A stretch of DNA of 64,000 bases from assembly GCA_050485685.1 (NCBI GenBank), contig JBJHBW010000006.1, positions 60,720 to 124,719 on the forward strand, read 5' to 3'. Shown here piece after piece: positions 1-8,789 of the stretch. The notes under the pieces are model-generated. The model was not told the DNA's origin. It was given only the letters and a program-made list of their open reading frames with translations, and made no database searches. Position numbers and translations under genes: made by a program. Origin of the DNA: JBJHBP01 sp050485685. GTDB lineage: Bacteria > Pseudomonadota > Gammaproteobacteria > Steroidobacterales > Rariloculaceae. Numbering within the stretch: the first letter of the stretch is position 1; the number at the start of each line of letters is the position of its first letter.

Positions 1-613
1 CGAGCAGCGCGAGCGCCGGCGCTTCCAACTGCAACGGCCGCGTGCCGGGTGCGTCCGCAGCAAGTCGCTCGATCGCGCGTTGCAGAAGTTCGGTGATGTC
101 GTCTTCCGAGAGCGGCTCCAGTACGAACACCCGCATTCGTGACAGCAGCGCAGAGTTCAGCTCGAACGACGGGTTCTCCGTGGTGGCGCCGACCAGCGTG
201 ATCAGCCCTTCCTCTACGGAGGGCAGGAAGGCGTCCTGCTGGGCCTTGTTGAAGCGGTGGATCTCGTCGCAGAACAGCAGCGTGCCGCGACCATCCACGG
301 CGCGACGCTGGCGCGCTTCGCGAATGATCTCGCGTACCCTGGGCACACCTTCGGTGACCGCACTGAACGGCACGTAGGTTTTCTCGGTGTGATTGGCCAG
401 CAGGCGCGCCAGTGTGGTCTTGCCGCAGCCGGGCGGACCCCAGAACACCATGCTGCCGATCTGCCCGCGCGCAATGCCTTCACGCAACGGCTTGCCCGGT
501 GCGAGCAGATGCTGCTGACCGAGGAACTCGTCCAGTGACTGCGGACGCATGCGATGCGCCAGCGGCGCGTCGTGATCGTCGCCGCTTGTCAGGGGCAGCT
601 TCTCCGTAACCAA
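1..613 (-). CDS. rarA: Replication-associated recombination protein A, AAA+ ATPase (3' part cut by window edge)
   Basis: Translated on the minus strand, the visible 204 residues show a clamp-loader-like AAA+ module: Walker A GPPGCGKTTLA, Walker B LLFCDEIHRF and sensor 1 GATTENPSF. This set and spacing is typical of RarA/MgsA, a RuvB/clamp-loader relative acting at stalled replication forks. The N-terminus RMRPQSLDEFLGQQHLL is the usual RarA opening. I place the start at a TTG (613), which allows a short leader; an in-frame ATG at 550 is the alternative. The C-terminal tetramerisation part lies outside the window, so the entry is partial. The gene runs away from the gamma-glutamyltransferase that follows. 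Confidence 0.9.
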   Translation of the reverse strand, partial: MVTEKLPLTSGDDHDAPLAHRMRPQSLDEFLGQQHLLAPGKPLREGIARGQIGSMVFWGPPGCGKTTLARLLANHTEKTYVPFSAVTEGVPRVREIIREARQRRAVDGRGTLLFCDEIHRFNKAQQDAFLPSVEEGLITLVGATTENPSFELNSALLSRMRVFVLEPLSEDDITELLQRAIERLAADAPGTRPLQLEAPALALL

Positions 614-891
614 GGGAATACGTGGTCCGAGCCGTATGTTCCGCGCATTCTACCGGTCGCAAGCCGGTCGTGGACACGAATAACCGGTCACATCGATATG
701 CCTGGGGATTCGTTGCCGGCTCGGGACAGAGCGGGTTCGGGCAAGTGCCGGAGCCGGTCAGGCGCGGTACACTCGGATACTGTTGGCAGATCCGGACCAT
801 AAGGACGGGACTCTCGGTGCAGGCCGATATGAGCGCGCCAGAAGTCTCAGAGGTCCGGGCCTGCGTGAGCGCCATGAGGACCGAGTGCACC

Positions 892-2790
892 ATGACGAGA
901 AATATCAGATCGACGAGCCGCCGCATCCATCCTCTGAGCGCAATGTTGTGCGGGTTGTGCCTGTTTGCGACAGCCGCTGTCGGACAGTTTCCCGGGCACA
1001 CGAACAAGCCGGTACTGCACGGACAGAACTGGGTGGCCATCAGCGGCAAGCCGCTGGCGTCCACGGCAGGTGCGCTTATATTTGCGCGCGGTGGCAATGC
1101 GGTGGATGCCGCCTGCGCGGTGCTGGCGGCATCGGCGACCATGTGGGACATGATGGGGTGGGGCGGCGAGACGGCGGCGCTGATCCACAATCCCGAGACC
1201 GGTCAGGTGTTCGGCATCAACGGTGTCGGTATCGCGCCCACGGGGGCCACACCCGCGTTCTATCGTGAGCGGGGCATGTCTTTCCCGCCCGAGAACGGGC
1301 CGCTGGCGGCCACCACGCCGGGCACACCCGGCGCATTGATGGTCATGCTGGCCGAGTTCGGTACCTTGAGTCTGGAGCAGGTGCTGGAGCCGGCCATCGA
1401 AATGGCGCGCGGCTACCCGATAGAACGCTCGCAGACCGAAGTGATCGCAAGGCGCCAGTCGCTGCTGCGCCAATGGCCAGCATCGAGGGCCGTGTTCCTG
1501 CCGCACTACGATCCCATGCGTCCAACCCAGTCAGGCGCGCCACGGCCCGGCGAGCTTTTCTCCCAGCCGGACCTGCTGGCAACGCTGGAAAAGCTGGTTG
1601 AAGCAGAACGCGAGGCACTGGCCGCCGGCAGCAGCCGTCGCGACGCAATCATGGCTGCATACGACCGTTTCTATCGTGGCGATATCGCCGAGGAAATCGT
1701 CGCGGCCACGCAGGCAGGGGGCGGGCTGTTCACGATGGAGGATCTGGACCGCTGGCAGGTGCAGGTCGAAGAGGCCGTGAGCACGAACTATCGTGGTGTG
1801 GATGTCTACAAACTGCCGTCCTGGTCGCAAGGGCCCGTGATGCTGCAGACATTGAACATTCTCGAGAACATGGATCTGCGCGCGATGGGGCGCAACAGCG
1901 TGCGCTACATCCATGCAGTCAATCAGGCCATCAATCTCGCTTTCGCCGATCGCGACTTCTACTATGGCGACCCGACGGTACCGCCGATCACGCCGATACA
2001 GGGGCTGTTGTCCAAGGAATACGCACGCCAGCGTTACGAAACCATAGACTGGGAAGCAAACGATCCGATGGTGCTGCCGGGCGATCCTTATCCTTTCCAG
2101 GGTGAGGAGAATCCGTTCGCCGATCTGCTCGAGGCGTGGCGTCCCATCGTCGGACACCGGCGCGTGCAGCTGGACACCTCGACGATGTCCGGTGATGAAG
2201 CCTTCCGCGCCGGCACCACATCCATACAGACTGCGGACGCCGATGGCTGGGTGGTGTCGATCACACCCAGCGGTGCGTGGATTCCAGCGTGGATTGCCGG
2301 CAACACCGGCATAGGACTTTCCCAGCGCATGCAGAGCTTCGTGTTCGACCCGGCACGCAACCCCTACAACGTGCTTGAACCTGGCAAGCGCCCGCGCGTG
2401 ACACTGACGCCCGGTATTGCGCTGCGCGATGGTGCACCGTATCTGTCATTCGCCGTGCAGGGCGGGGATGCACAGGATCAGAATCTGCTGCAGTTCTTCC
2501 TGAACGTGCTCGAATTCGGAATGGATGTTCAGGAGGCGACGGAAGCTGCGAACTTCAACAGTTACCAGGCACACAGTTCTTTCGGTGAAGTGGTGGCCGA
2601 GCCCGGTCGTCTTCTGGTGCGCGAGGACACGCCGGTGCGGGTCATGGTGGAACTGCAGCGCATGGGGTACGTGATCGAGACCTGGGAGAAGACATCCGGC
2701 CCGATCAATGCCGTATATTTCGATCACGAGCACGGCACGATCTGGGGAGGGTCAAGTGACTTCGGTGAGGATCACGGAATCGCCTGGTAG
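892..2790 (+). CDS. ggt: Gamma-glutamyltransferase, exported
   Basis: A 632-residue Ntn-hydrolase of the gamma-glutamyltranspeptidase family, which cleaves or transfers the gamma-glutamyl group of glutathione and related compounds in the periplasm. A basic N-terminus and hydrophobic stretch (residues about 15-31, ending near TAAVG) form a signal peptide. The family opening (GNAVDAACAVLAA) and the autoprocessing site GTTS are visible, with candidate nucleophile Thr442 and the following Thr443. The large subunit precedes this site and the small subunit follows it. I chose the ATG at 892 because it gives a clean signal peptide; the ATG at 874 is also in frame. The reading frame stays open upstream to 622 without a convincing start. 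The gene has no obvious operon partner, and its substrate is not evident from sequence. Confidence 0.92.
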   Translation: MTRNIRSTSRRIHPLSAMLCGLCLFATAAVGQFPGHTNKPVLHGQNWVAISGKPLASTAGALIFARGGNAVDAACAVLAASATMWDMMGWGGETAALIHNPETGQVFGINGVGIAPTGATPAFYRERGMSFPPENGPLAATTPGTPGALMVMLAEFGTLSLEQVLEPAIEMARGYPIERSQTEVIARRQSLLRQWPASRAVFLPHYDPMRPTQSGAPRPGELFSQPDLLATLEKLVEAEREALAAGSSRRDAIMAAYDRFYRGDIAEEIVAATQAGGGLFTMEDLDRWQVQVEEAVSTNYRGVDVYKLPSWSQGPVMLQTLNILENMDLRAMGRNSVRYIHAVNQAINLAFADRDFYYGDPTVPPITPIQGLLSKEYARQRYETIDWEANDPMVLPGDPYPFQGEENPFADLLEAWRPIVGHRRVQLDTSTMSGDEAFRAGTTSIQTADADGWVVSITPSGAWIPAWIAGNTGIGLSQRMQSFVFDPARNPYNVLEPGKRPRVTLTPGIALRDGAPYLSFAVQGGDAQDQNLLQFFLNVLEFGMDVQEATEAANFNSYQAHSSFGEVVAEPGRLLVREDTPVRVMVELQRMGYVIETWEKTSGPINAVYFDHEHGTIWGGSSDFGEDHGIAW

Positions 2791-2826
2791 GCCGGAGCAG
2801 TCAAGGGGACCGCACCGGAGTCGACA

Positions 2827-3366
2827 ATGATGGACTTTCTGTTCTGGCTGGAGAACACCCGCATTGCCATCCTGGTCAGTCAGACCATGTACGGCTACCC
2901 GTTGCTGGAGACCATACATGCGATCGGCATGGCGCTGATGATCGGCTCGCTGGGTCTGCTCAATGCCCGGGTGCTCGGATTCCGTCCGCAGTTGCCGGTG
3001 TTCGCTGTCAGCATGCTGCTGCCGGTGGCCTGGGTGGGCTTTGCGCTGAATGCACTGACCGGCACGGCGCTGTTCATGTCACTGGCCACCGAGTTCTGGT
3101 TCAGCATCACGTTTCGCGTGAAGATGGTGCTGGTGGTGCTGGCCGGCATCAATGCCTGGCTTCTGGGGCGTATGTATCTGAAGCCCATGCGTGAAGCGAC
3201 CGCAGGCAACGCGGGCGGGGTGGCAGGTCATGCAGCCGCCGGCACGTTGTCCGGTCATGCGCTTGAGCCTGAGCCGGAGCTCTTCGTCAAGGCGGTGGCT
3301 GCAAGTGCGTTGCTGTTCTGGTTCGGTGCACTGGTCGCCGGTCGACTACTGGCTTACACGCCATAG
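2827..3366 (+). CDS. Small multi-pass membrane protein, probable DUF6644 family (copy 1)
   Basis: A 179-residue protein with about four hydrophobic segments (near residues 33-53, 60-82, 95-113 and 155-175). It opens with the pattern FLFWLENTRIAIL. It shares this opening, the motif E..H.IG.AL..GSL and the loop T.FR.KM.LV..AGINA with the next gene and with the protein at 21710, so these are three paralogs. A Gly/Ala-rich cytoplasmic stretch before the last segment is specific to this copy. CGGAG lies about 7 nt before the ATG. I recall the family as DUF6644, which has no assigned biochemical role; the family assignment is from memory of its motifs. It could be transcribed with ggt, 36 nt upstream. 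Confidence 0.75.
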   Translation: MMDFLFWLENTRIAILVSQTMYGYPLLETIHAIGMALMIGSLGLLNARVLGFRPQLPVFAVSMLLPVAWVGFALNALTGTALFMSLATEFWFSITFRVKMVLVVLAGINAWLLGRMYLKPMREATAGNAGGVAGHAAAGTLSGHALEPEPELFVKAVAASALLFWFGALVAGRLLAYTP

Positions 3367-3457
3367 GCGTGGACCGGGCCGATCACGCACGGTGTCTGAG
3401 CGGGAATAAAGAATTGACGATGCGAAACTGACCACGCAGGGGGAGCGGGCTGTCGGT

Positions 3458-3934
3458 ATGGAATTTCTTGTCTGGCTGGAGAGTACGGCGATCGCGCACG
3501 CGATTCGCACATCGGTATGGATGTATCCGGCGTTCGAGAGCACCCACTATGTGGGTATCGCACTGCTGCTTGGCAGCCTGGTTGTCATCGACCTGCGCCT
3601 GATCGGCTATCCGCGTGTGCTGCCGATACGTGCGGTGCTGACGCTACTGCCAATCGCGCTGGCGGGCTTTGCGATCAACGTCATCACCGGTTCACTGATG
3701 TTTGTTTACGGCGCGACGTCTTATGGCACCAGCTGGCTGTTCTGGTGGAAGATGGGCCTCATTGTAGTGGCCGGCATGAATGCTGCGCTGTTCAAGTGGA
3801 TCGTCGATCGTGACGGCGATGCATGGATGGAAAAAGGTGTAGCGCCAATGCCCCTTCAGGTGATCGCGGTCATCTCGCTGCTGCTTTGGGTTGCCGTCAC
3901 CGCAGCCGGGCGGTTCATGGCTTACGTGTACTGA
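3458..3934 (+). CDS. Small multi-pass membrane protein, probable DUF6644 family (copy 2)
   Basis: 158 residues, four predicted membrane segments, no signal peptide. It is clearly paralogous to the preceding gene: FLVWLESTAIAHAI, E.THYVGIALLLGSL, and a WWKMGLIVVAGMNA segment aligned with VKMVLVVLAGINA. A GGGAG box lies about 13 nt before the ATG. The tandem arrangement with a 91-nt spacer suggests local duplication. There are no catalytic residues I can identify. It ends 49 nt from the convergent metF-like gene. Confidence 0.75.
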   Translation: MEFLVWLESTAIAHAIRTSVWMYPAFESTHYVGIALLLGSLVVIDLRLIGYPRVLPIRAVLTLLPIALAGFAINVITGSLMFVYGATSYGTSWLFWWKMGLIVVAGMNAALFKWIVDRDGDAWMEKGVAPMPLQVIAVISLLLWVAVTAAGRFMAYVY

Positions 3935-3983
3935 ACCACGGCGCTGCAGAACCGCGACATTCCCGGGCAGGGGCGTTCTCTGA

Positions 3984-4868
3984 TCACTCCCCCAGCATTT
4001 GCGCAATCGCTTCGGCCCCTCGCGCCGGCGCCATGATGTGCACGCCCGCTATGCCATCGATCTCACGCATGCCTTCGATCAGTTCACGGCAGATCTTTCG
4101 CCCTTCGGCCGCCTGATCATCGGCCGCTTCCAGGCGATGCACCACGGCGTCCGGGACATGCACGCCGAACAGATTGTCGTTCATCCAGCGTGCCGAGCGT
4201 GCGGATACGATCGGACCCACGCCTACGATGAAGGCAAGTTCTGCGGCCAGTCCTGAGTCGGTCAGCAGCTTTGCGTAATGTCGTGCGATTTCAAGATCGA
4301 AGCAGAACTGTGTCTGGATGAAGCCTGCACCTGCGTCGCGCTTGCCGCGAAGGCTGTCCGGCTTCCATTCCTTGCCCGGACGGGCCGGTACGTCGGCGCC
4401 GCCGATGAACAGCTCGGGTGGCGTATCGATCTTGCGGCCGGAGGGCAGCACGCCTTCGTCGCGCATGGTCCGTGTCATCGCCATCAGGTCACGCGAACTG
4501 AAGTCGAATACCGCCTTCGCGTCCGGCTGATCGCCGTTCTTCGGATCGTCACCCTGAAGGATCAGAACATTGCGTATACCCAGGGCCGCCGCGCCCAGGA
4601 GATCGCCTGCGAGCGCGATGCGGTTACGGTCGCGGCAGGTCATCTGCAGGATTGGCTCGTAGCCGTTGGCAGCGAGAACCGCGGCAGCGCCGAGGCTGCT
4701 CATCGTTGTGCGGCCGGCCGCGGCGTCGGTGACATTGATCGCATCCACCTTACCGCGCAGCAGCTCCGCTTCCGCGAGCAGTGGCGCAGCACTCGCTGAC
4801 AAGGGAGGTACGATTTCCGCGGTGATGACGAATTCGCCGTTCCGAATCCGGCTCTTGAGGTCTGACAT
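3984..4868 (-). CDS. metF: Methylenetetrahydrofolate reductase family protein
   Basis: 294 residues, the length of bacterial MetF, a flavin-dependent TIM-barrel enzyme that reduces 5,10-methylene-THF to 5-methyl-THF. Family signatures are EIVPPLSASA near the N-terminus, the VTDAAAGRTTMSSL stretch, LQMTCRDRNR, VLILQGDDPKNGD, and the Q-rich GAGFIQTQFCFD segment that lies over the flavin. The family also includes folate reductases of C1 pathways, such as aromatic O-demethylation. With a gallate-type dioxygenase elsewhere in the window that role is possible, but it is not shown. It is oriented with the next minus-strand gene (start 5366), 51 nt apart. Confidence 0.85.
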   Translation of the reverse strand: MSDLKSRIRNGEFVITAEIVPPLSASAAPLLAEAELLRGKVDAINVTDAAAGRTTMSSLGAAAVLAANGYEPILQMTCRDRNRIALAGDLLGAAALGIRNVLILQGDDPKNGDQPDAKAVFDFSSRDLMAMTRTMRDEGVLPSGRKIDTPPELFIGGADVPARPGKEWKPDSLRGKRDAGAGFIQTQFCFDLEIARHYAKLLTDSGLAAELAFIVGVGPIVSARSARWMNDNLFGVHVPDAVVHRLEAADDQAAEGRKICRELIEGMREIDGIAGVHIMAPARGAEAIAQMLGE

Positions 4869-4919
4869 GGGCGGGACGCTCCATATTGTGCTTGGGGGCA
4901 GCGTGTTTCGTGGCTGTGG

Positions 4920-5366
4920 TCAGTGACCGAATATCAGGTCACGCAGCCGCTGACGGATGTTGTCTGCATCGAGCTCGATCAGGTCCTTATCGATCTCGTT
5001 GACGACCGTTTCCCGGAGTTGGCGCCCGAATGCCGATCTCAGATGACCCAGGAACCGTGGTTCGGCCACGACGATGATGCCGCCGAAGCGATTGCTGTTA
5101 CGGGCCGATTCGAGATGATCCGCAATGTCCTTGGCAAATCGAATGGCGGCCTGCTCCACGGGGGAAACCGGAGGACTCTTGGAATGTCGGCGCGAACTGC
5201 CGCTGGAGAAGGTGCGTCCCGGTCTGTCGGAGTCTATATCCTGGTTCTTGAGACCGGCTTGAGGGGAAGTGAGGCCTGGTAATTCGGTCAGGGGGCCATG
5301 GCGGGTGCTTTGGCTGAACAGCCTGCAATGCGCCTTGTCGGCGACGACAACCCAGTTATCAGTCAT
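4920..5366 (-). CDS. Host attachment family protein
   Basis: 148 residues matching the family named 'protein required for attachment to host cells' (Pfam PF10116). It has the N-terminal VVVADKAHCRLF strand, then a variable Ser/Arg-rich middle (residues about 45-70). The C-terminal half has FAKDIADHLE, IIVVAEPRFLGHLR and VVNEIDKDLIELD. The fold resembles the eRF1/baeRF archaeo-eukaryotic release-factor-like domain. The name comes from an Agrobacterium phenotype, so it does not imply a pathogen; free-living bacteria carry it widely. There is no signal peptide, so it is cytoplasmic. It is divergent from the sulfotransferase, with an AT-rich spacer. Confidence 0.8.
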   Translation of the reverse strand: MTDNWVVVADKAHCRLFSQSTRHGPLTELPGLTSPQAGLKNQDIDSDRPGRTFSSGSSRRHSKSPPVSPVEQAAIRFAKDIADHLESARNSNRFGGIIVVAEPRFLGHLRSAFGRQLRETVVNEIDKDLIELDADNIRQRLRDLIFGH

Positions 5367-5499
5367 TAGGCTTGATGCTCCGGATCATGGTGTGCCGCCT
5401 GTGCTCTTATGGGGTGCACAGGTCGTTGCTATCAATCGTACAATTCACACGCCATCAGCGCTACGACCAAACCGGTTTTTTTATATAAATCATAACGTT

Positions 5500-6384
5500 T
5501 TGCGTACGCCCAGTTACACCGTTCACGACGGTTTCGCGTTGCCCATGGGCTTCCCGGTGCCGGCATTCATCTCCGCGCTGGAGTTCGTTCCGAGCGCTGA
5601 CGACTTTATTCTGGCCACCTATCCGAAATGTGGAACCACCTGGGTGCAGCACATCATGTATCTGCTGCTGCACGACGGGCAGCCGTTAAAGGCGGATCAG
5701 CGACTGGATCAGGTGTTTCCGCATCTGGAGGAAGCGGGTGGGCAGTTCGTCCGCGCCATGCCGGTGCCGCGGCTGATCAAGACGCATCTGCCGTTGGAGC
5801 GCATCCGGCTGCTCGATGAGCCGCGCTATGTCCATGTCGCGCGCAACCCGTTCGACTGCGCCGTGTCGTTCTTCCATCACACCCGGGGATTTCCGCGTCA
5901 CTACGACTTTGCCGACGGCGCGTTCGATGATTTTTTCGAGTGCTTCATCGCCGGAAAAGTGGATTTCGGCGACTACTTCGATCATCTGCTGCCCTGGATG
6001 GCGGCAAGTCATGCCCCCAACGTGCTGTTTCTGACCTACGAAGGCCTGCATGACGATACCGCCAGCGAAGTGTGCCGGATCGCCGAACACCTGGGAGGCA
6101 GGGCAGCTGCCGCAGCGCGGAATCCGGACGTGCTCGCGACCGTGCTGGCGCACTCCCGTTTCGATGCGATGCGCCGCGAACAGCAACGCTGGTCCAGCGC
6201 GCGGCCGGAGGGAATGCCTCCGTTCGTCAGGCGAGGCGAGGTGGGTGACTGGCGCCGGCACTTCAGTGGTGAACAGGCACGTCGACTGGCGCAGAGGTTC
6301 CGCGTCCGCACCCGCGGCACTGATGCAGCGAATCTCTGGCCGGACATCATCGCGGAAGCGGAAGCACACAAGACCCCGACGTAA
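5500..6384 (+). CDS. Sulfotransferase domain protein (PAPS-dependent type)
   Basis: About 294 residues of the Sulfotransfer_1 family (PF00685), which moves sulfate from PAPS to an alcohol, amine or phenol. The 5'-phosphosulfate loop TYPKCGTTWVQ and the 3'-phosphate motif RNPFDCAVSFFHH are intact. IKTHLP supplies the catalytic-histidine region, and an R-R-GEVGDWR-HF C-terminal PAPS-binding segment is present. The conserved domain already starts around YTVHDGF, so I take a TTG at 5500; the first in-frame ATG is at 5545. No Shine-Dalgarno sequence is visible. The upstream 100 nt are unusually AT-rich for this genome. The acceptor cannot be read from sequence, and no PAPS synthesis genes are near. 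Confidence 0.85.
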   Translation: MRTPSYTVHDGFALPMGFPVPAFISALEFVPSADDFILATYPKCGTTWVQHIMYLLLHDGQPLKADQRLDQVFPHLEEAGGQFVRAMPVPRLIKTHLPLERIRLLDEPRYVHVARNPFDCAVSFFHHTRGFPRHYDFADGAFDDFFECFIAGKVDFGDYFDHLLPWMAASHAPNVLFLTYEGLHDDTASEVCRIAEHLGGRAAAAARNPDVLATVLAHSRFDAMRREQQRWSSARPEGMPPFVRRGEVGDWRRHFSGEQARRLAQRFRVRTRGTDAANLWPDIIAEAEAHKTPT

Positions 6385-6458
6385 TCATTGTCACCGGGAA
6401 CGGGGGCGAAGCGAAGCGTCGGGAATTCACAATTGGAATCTTGAAAAGGAGTTTGCAA

Positions 6459-6779
6459 ATGGAAAGCAGCAGTACAGCCGGCAGCATCGAAACCGAACTT
6501 GAGGCAGCTGTGTTTCGACGTCTTCTGGCGCACCTGAACGAGCGAAAGGACGTGCAGAACATCGAGCTGATGATCCTGGCCGGTTTCTGCCGCAACTGCC
6601 TGAGCAAGTGGTATGTGGAGGCAGCGAGTGAACAGGGCGTGGAGCTTGATCTGGAAACCGCGCGCGAGAAGGTCTACGGCATGCCTTACAGCGAGTGGAA
6701 GGAAAAGCACCAGCCACCCGCGACGCCGGAGCAGCTTGAACGCTTTGAAGCCGTGCAGAAGGGCAAGGCAGGCAGCTGA
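6459..6779 (+). CDS. DUF1244 domain protein
   Basis: 106 residues of the small all-helical DUF1244 family found across Proteobacteria. The family core is F.RLL.HL..R.DVQNIELM.LAGFCRNCLS.WY, followed by the MPYSEWK segment. AAAGGAG ends 7 nt before the chosen ATG at 6459, which fixes the start; a TTG at 6441 lies upstream of this site. The two cysteines in FCRNCLSKW are conserved in the family as I recall it. The function is unknown. It ends 2 nt before the convergent ispB stop. Confidence 0.88.
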   Translation: MESSSTAGSIETELEAAVFRRLLAHLNERKDVQNIELMILAGFCRNCLSKWYVEAASEQGVELDLETAREKVYGMPYSEWKEKHQPPATPEQLERFEAVQKGKAGS

Positions 6780-6781
6780 AC

Positions 6782-7780
6782 CTAGAAGCGTCGCTCTATC
6801 GCGAACCGCGCCAGCTCCCGCAGACCTTCCCGGTAGCGTGATTTCGGAAGTGGCTCAAGCGCTGCGATCGCGTGCTGTGCTTCCTCGCGAGCCCGTTCCG
6901 CGGTGTACCTGAGGCCACCCGATGATTCGATCGCAATCTGGATGGACGTGAGATTCTGCGTGCCGCCGGTTTCGATGGCTTCGCGAATCATGTGCCTTTC
7001 AGCTGCGCTGCCGTTGGCCATCGCGTAGATCAGCGGCAATGTGGGTTTGCCTTCAGCGAGATCGTCACCAATGTTCTTGCCGAGTTCATCAGGGCTTGCG
7101 TCGTAATCGAGCGCGTCATCGACGAGCTGGAACGCCCTGCCCAGGTGCCGTCCATAGGTGATCAATGCCTGCTCCGTGGCTTCATCCTGCCTGGCCAGGA
7201 TTGCGCCAATGCGCGTGCCGGCTTCGAAGAGTTTCGCCGTCTTGCGATAGATTACTTCCATATAGTCCGCTTCGCTGATGTCCGGGTTGTTGCAGTTCAT
7301 CAGCTGCAGAACTTCGCCTTCGGCAATCGTATTGGTGGCGTTTGCGAGCACCTCGAGAATCTTCAGCTCGCCGATGTCCACCATCATCTGGAACGAACGT
7401 GAATAGAGAAAGTCGCCTACCAGCACGCTGGCCTGATTACCGAACAGAGAATTGGCCGTGGACTGGCCGCGACGCATCTCGGAGCTGTCCACGACGTCGT
7501 CGTGCAGCAGTGTGGCGGTGTGAATGAATTCGATGATCGCGGCGGCGGCGACATGATCCTCGCGGTCACAGCCGCAGGCGCGTGCGGCCAGCAGCACCGC
7601 CAGCGGGCGCAGGCGCTTGCCGCCATGATGAATGATGTGATGGGCGACCTGATTGACCAGTGCAACGTCGCTGCCCAGGCGGCGGTAGATCATCCGGTTG
7701 ACCGCGGCCCAATCGTCGCCGACAAGGCCACGCAGCGCGTCCAGTGAGACTGGCGCGGATCGTGATTCAGCAGGGTGCAT
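6782..7780 (-). CDS. ispB: Octaprenyl (polyprenyl) diphosphate synthase
   Basis: 332-residue trans-isoprenyl diphosphate synthase supplying the ubiquinone side chain. The first aspartate-rich motif is LLHDDVVD (D94, D95, D98) and the second QLVDDALDYD (D221, D222, D225). GGKRLRPL binds substrate, and KTAKLFEAG is also typical. Length and synteny (ispB divergent from rplU-rpmA-obgE, as in E. coli and Pseudomonas) support IspB over the shorter farnesyl synthase IspA. Its promoter must lie in the 236-nt gap shared with rplU. Confidence 0.95.
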   Translation of the reverse strand: MHPAESRSAPVSLDALRGLVGDDWAAVNRMIYRRLGSDVALVNQVAHHIIHHGGKRLRPLAVLLAARACGCDREDHVAAAAIIEFIHTATLLHDDVVDSSEMRRGQSTANSLFGNQASVLVGDFLYSRSFQMMVDIGELKILEVLANATNTIAEGEVLQLMNCNNPDISEADYMEVIYRKTAKLFEAGTRIGAILARQDEATEQALITYGRHLGRAFQLVDDALDYDASPDELGKNIGDDLAEGKPTLPLIYAMANGSAAERHMIREAIETGGTQNLTSIQIAIESSGGLRYTAERAREEAQHAIAALEPLPKSRYREGLRELARFAIERRF

Positions 7781-7893
7781 AATTTTTCGATGATGCCTGA
7801 TAGCCGTACGCTTGGCGAGTCTGCCGGAGCCGGCGCGCGAGCCGGTCCGGTGCCCGGGCTTGCCGCTGCGGCCCGCGGGGGAGTCGTGGTGCG

Positions 7894-7922
7894 TTGACCG
7901 CAGTCCCCGCAGTCACTAGAAT
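7894..7922 (+). promoter_or_regulatory. Sigma-70 promoter of rplU-rpmA
   Basis: TTGACC (7894-7899), a 17-nt spacer, and TAGAAT (7917-7922). This is the best vegetative promoter in the ispB/rplU gap and points toward rplU. It would give a 5' UTR of about 85-90 nt containing G/C hairpins (for example CCGCG...CGCGG near 7934-7949). No experimental support is available. Confidence 0.65.
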
Positions 7923-8016
7923 TCGCGCTTTTCCGCGTTCCCCCGCGGGCGTCCCCTATGGGATGATTTCCCTCAGGGTCCCGGAATTTCAGCCAGATTT
8001 TCAGGAGTAATTCCAC

Positions 8017-8418
8017 GTGTATGCGGTTTTTCGAACGGGCGGCAAGCAGTACCGGGCCAGCGAGGGTGACAAACTGCGCGTGGAACGCCTCGAGGCCGGT
8101 GTCGGTGACGCGGTCGAGTTTGATCAGGTCCTGCTGGTTGGTGAAGGCGCCGATGTGAAGGTCGGATCTCCGCTGGTCAGTGGCAGTGTGGTCAAGGCCA
8201 CCGTGACTGCGCAGGGGCGAGCGAAAAAGATCGACGTCGTGAAGTTCAAGCGTCGCACTGGCTACAAGCGCCTGCGCGGCCACCGTCAGTCATTCACCGA
8301 AGTGCAGATTACCGGCATAGGCGGCGCTGCTGGCGGCCGCAAGCGCGCCTCAAGCAAGGCCAAGACCGACACGAAGGCGGCTGAAGCCGCCGACAGCAAC
8401 AGCGATACCGCGGAGTAA
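8017..8418 (+). CDS. rplU: 50S ribosomal protein L21, with C-terminal extension
   Basis: 133 residues starting at GTG (8017), preceded by AGGAG at 8003-8007. The N-terminus YAVFRTGGKQYRASEGD and the C-terminal KRRTGYKRLRGHRQ.FTEV.I are diagnostic of bL21. The usual protein ends near residue 103. Here about 30 extra residues follow, rich in Gly, Ala, Lys and Thr (GGAAGGRKRASSKAK...), as in several other proteobacteria. It lies 5 nt upstream of rpmA in the conserved rplU-rpmA-obgE unit. Confidence 0.96.
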   Translation: MYAVFRTGGKQYRASEGDKLRVERLEAGVGDAVEFDQVLLVGEGADVKVGSPLVSGSVVKATVTAQGRAKKIDVVKFKRRTGYKRLRGHRQSFTEVQITGIGGAAGGRKRASSKAKTDTKAAEAADSNSDTAE

Positions 8419-8423
8419 GATTC

Positions 8424-8684
8424 ATGGCACACAAGAAAGCCGGCGGCAGTTCAAAGAACGGTCGCGATTCAGAAAGCAAACGACTTGGCGTCAAGCATTT
8501 TGGCGGCGAGCAGGTTCGTGCCGGGAATATCCTGGTGCGCCAGCGCGGCACCCGTTTTCATCCGGGCGTGAACGTTGGGCTTGGCCGCGATCACACGCTG
8601 TTCGCGACCGTCAGCGGTCGTGTCGTGTTCGAGACCAAGGGGTCCCGCAATCGCAAGTTCGTCAGCGTGATCGCTGCTGAGTAA
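8424..8684 (+). CDS. rpmA: 50S ribosomal protein L27
   Basis: 86 residues with the bL27 start MAHKKAGGSSKNGRDS, the N-terminal tail that reaches the peptidyl transferase centre, followed by LGVKHFGGE.V.AGNILVRQRGT and HPG.NVG.GRDHTLFA. There is no Firmicutes-type cleavable leader. It is cotranscribed with rplU, 5 nt apart, and is followed by an intrinsic terminator at 8725-8750. Confidence 0.97.
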   Translation: MAHKKAGGSSKNGRDSESKRLGVKHFGGEQVRAGNILVRQRGTRFHPGVNVGLGRDHTLFATVSGRVVFETKGSRNRKFVSVIAAE

Positions 8685-8724
8685 GTGCCGGCTGCCGCGG
8701 TCGCGGCAGAATGCGGTTACCATG

Positions 8725-8750
8725 AAAAGCCCCGCCATGCGGGGCTTTTT
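8725..8750 (+). terminator. Intrinsic terminator after rpmA
   Basis: A perfect 11-bp stem (AAAAGCCCCGC / GCGGGGCTTTT) with a CAT loop, ending in a five-T run. It separates rplU-rpmA from obgE, so obgE probably needs read-through or its own promoter in the 40 nt before it. The stem is symmetrical and A-flanked on the left, so it could act in both directions. Confidence 0.88.
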
Positions 8751-8789
8751 CTGTTTCCGGACTCGGCCTGAACCGAAGGTCCCACTTTT

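Noticed and set aside
4920..5366. Prophage or pathogenicity island marker because of the host attachment name
   Set aside because: The family is widespread in free-living bacteria, and no phage, integrase or att genes surround it.
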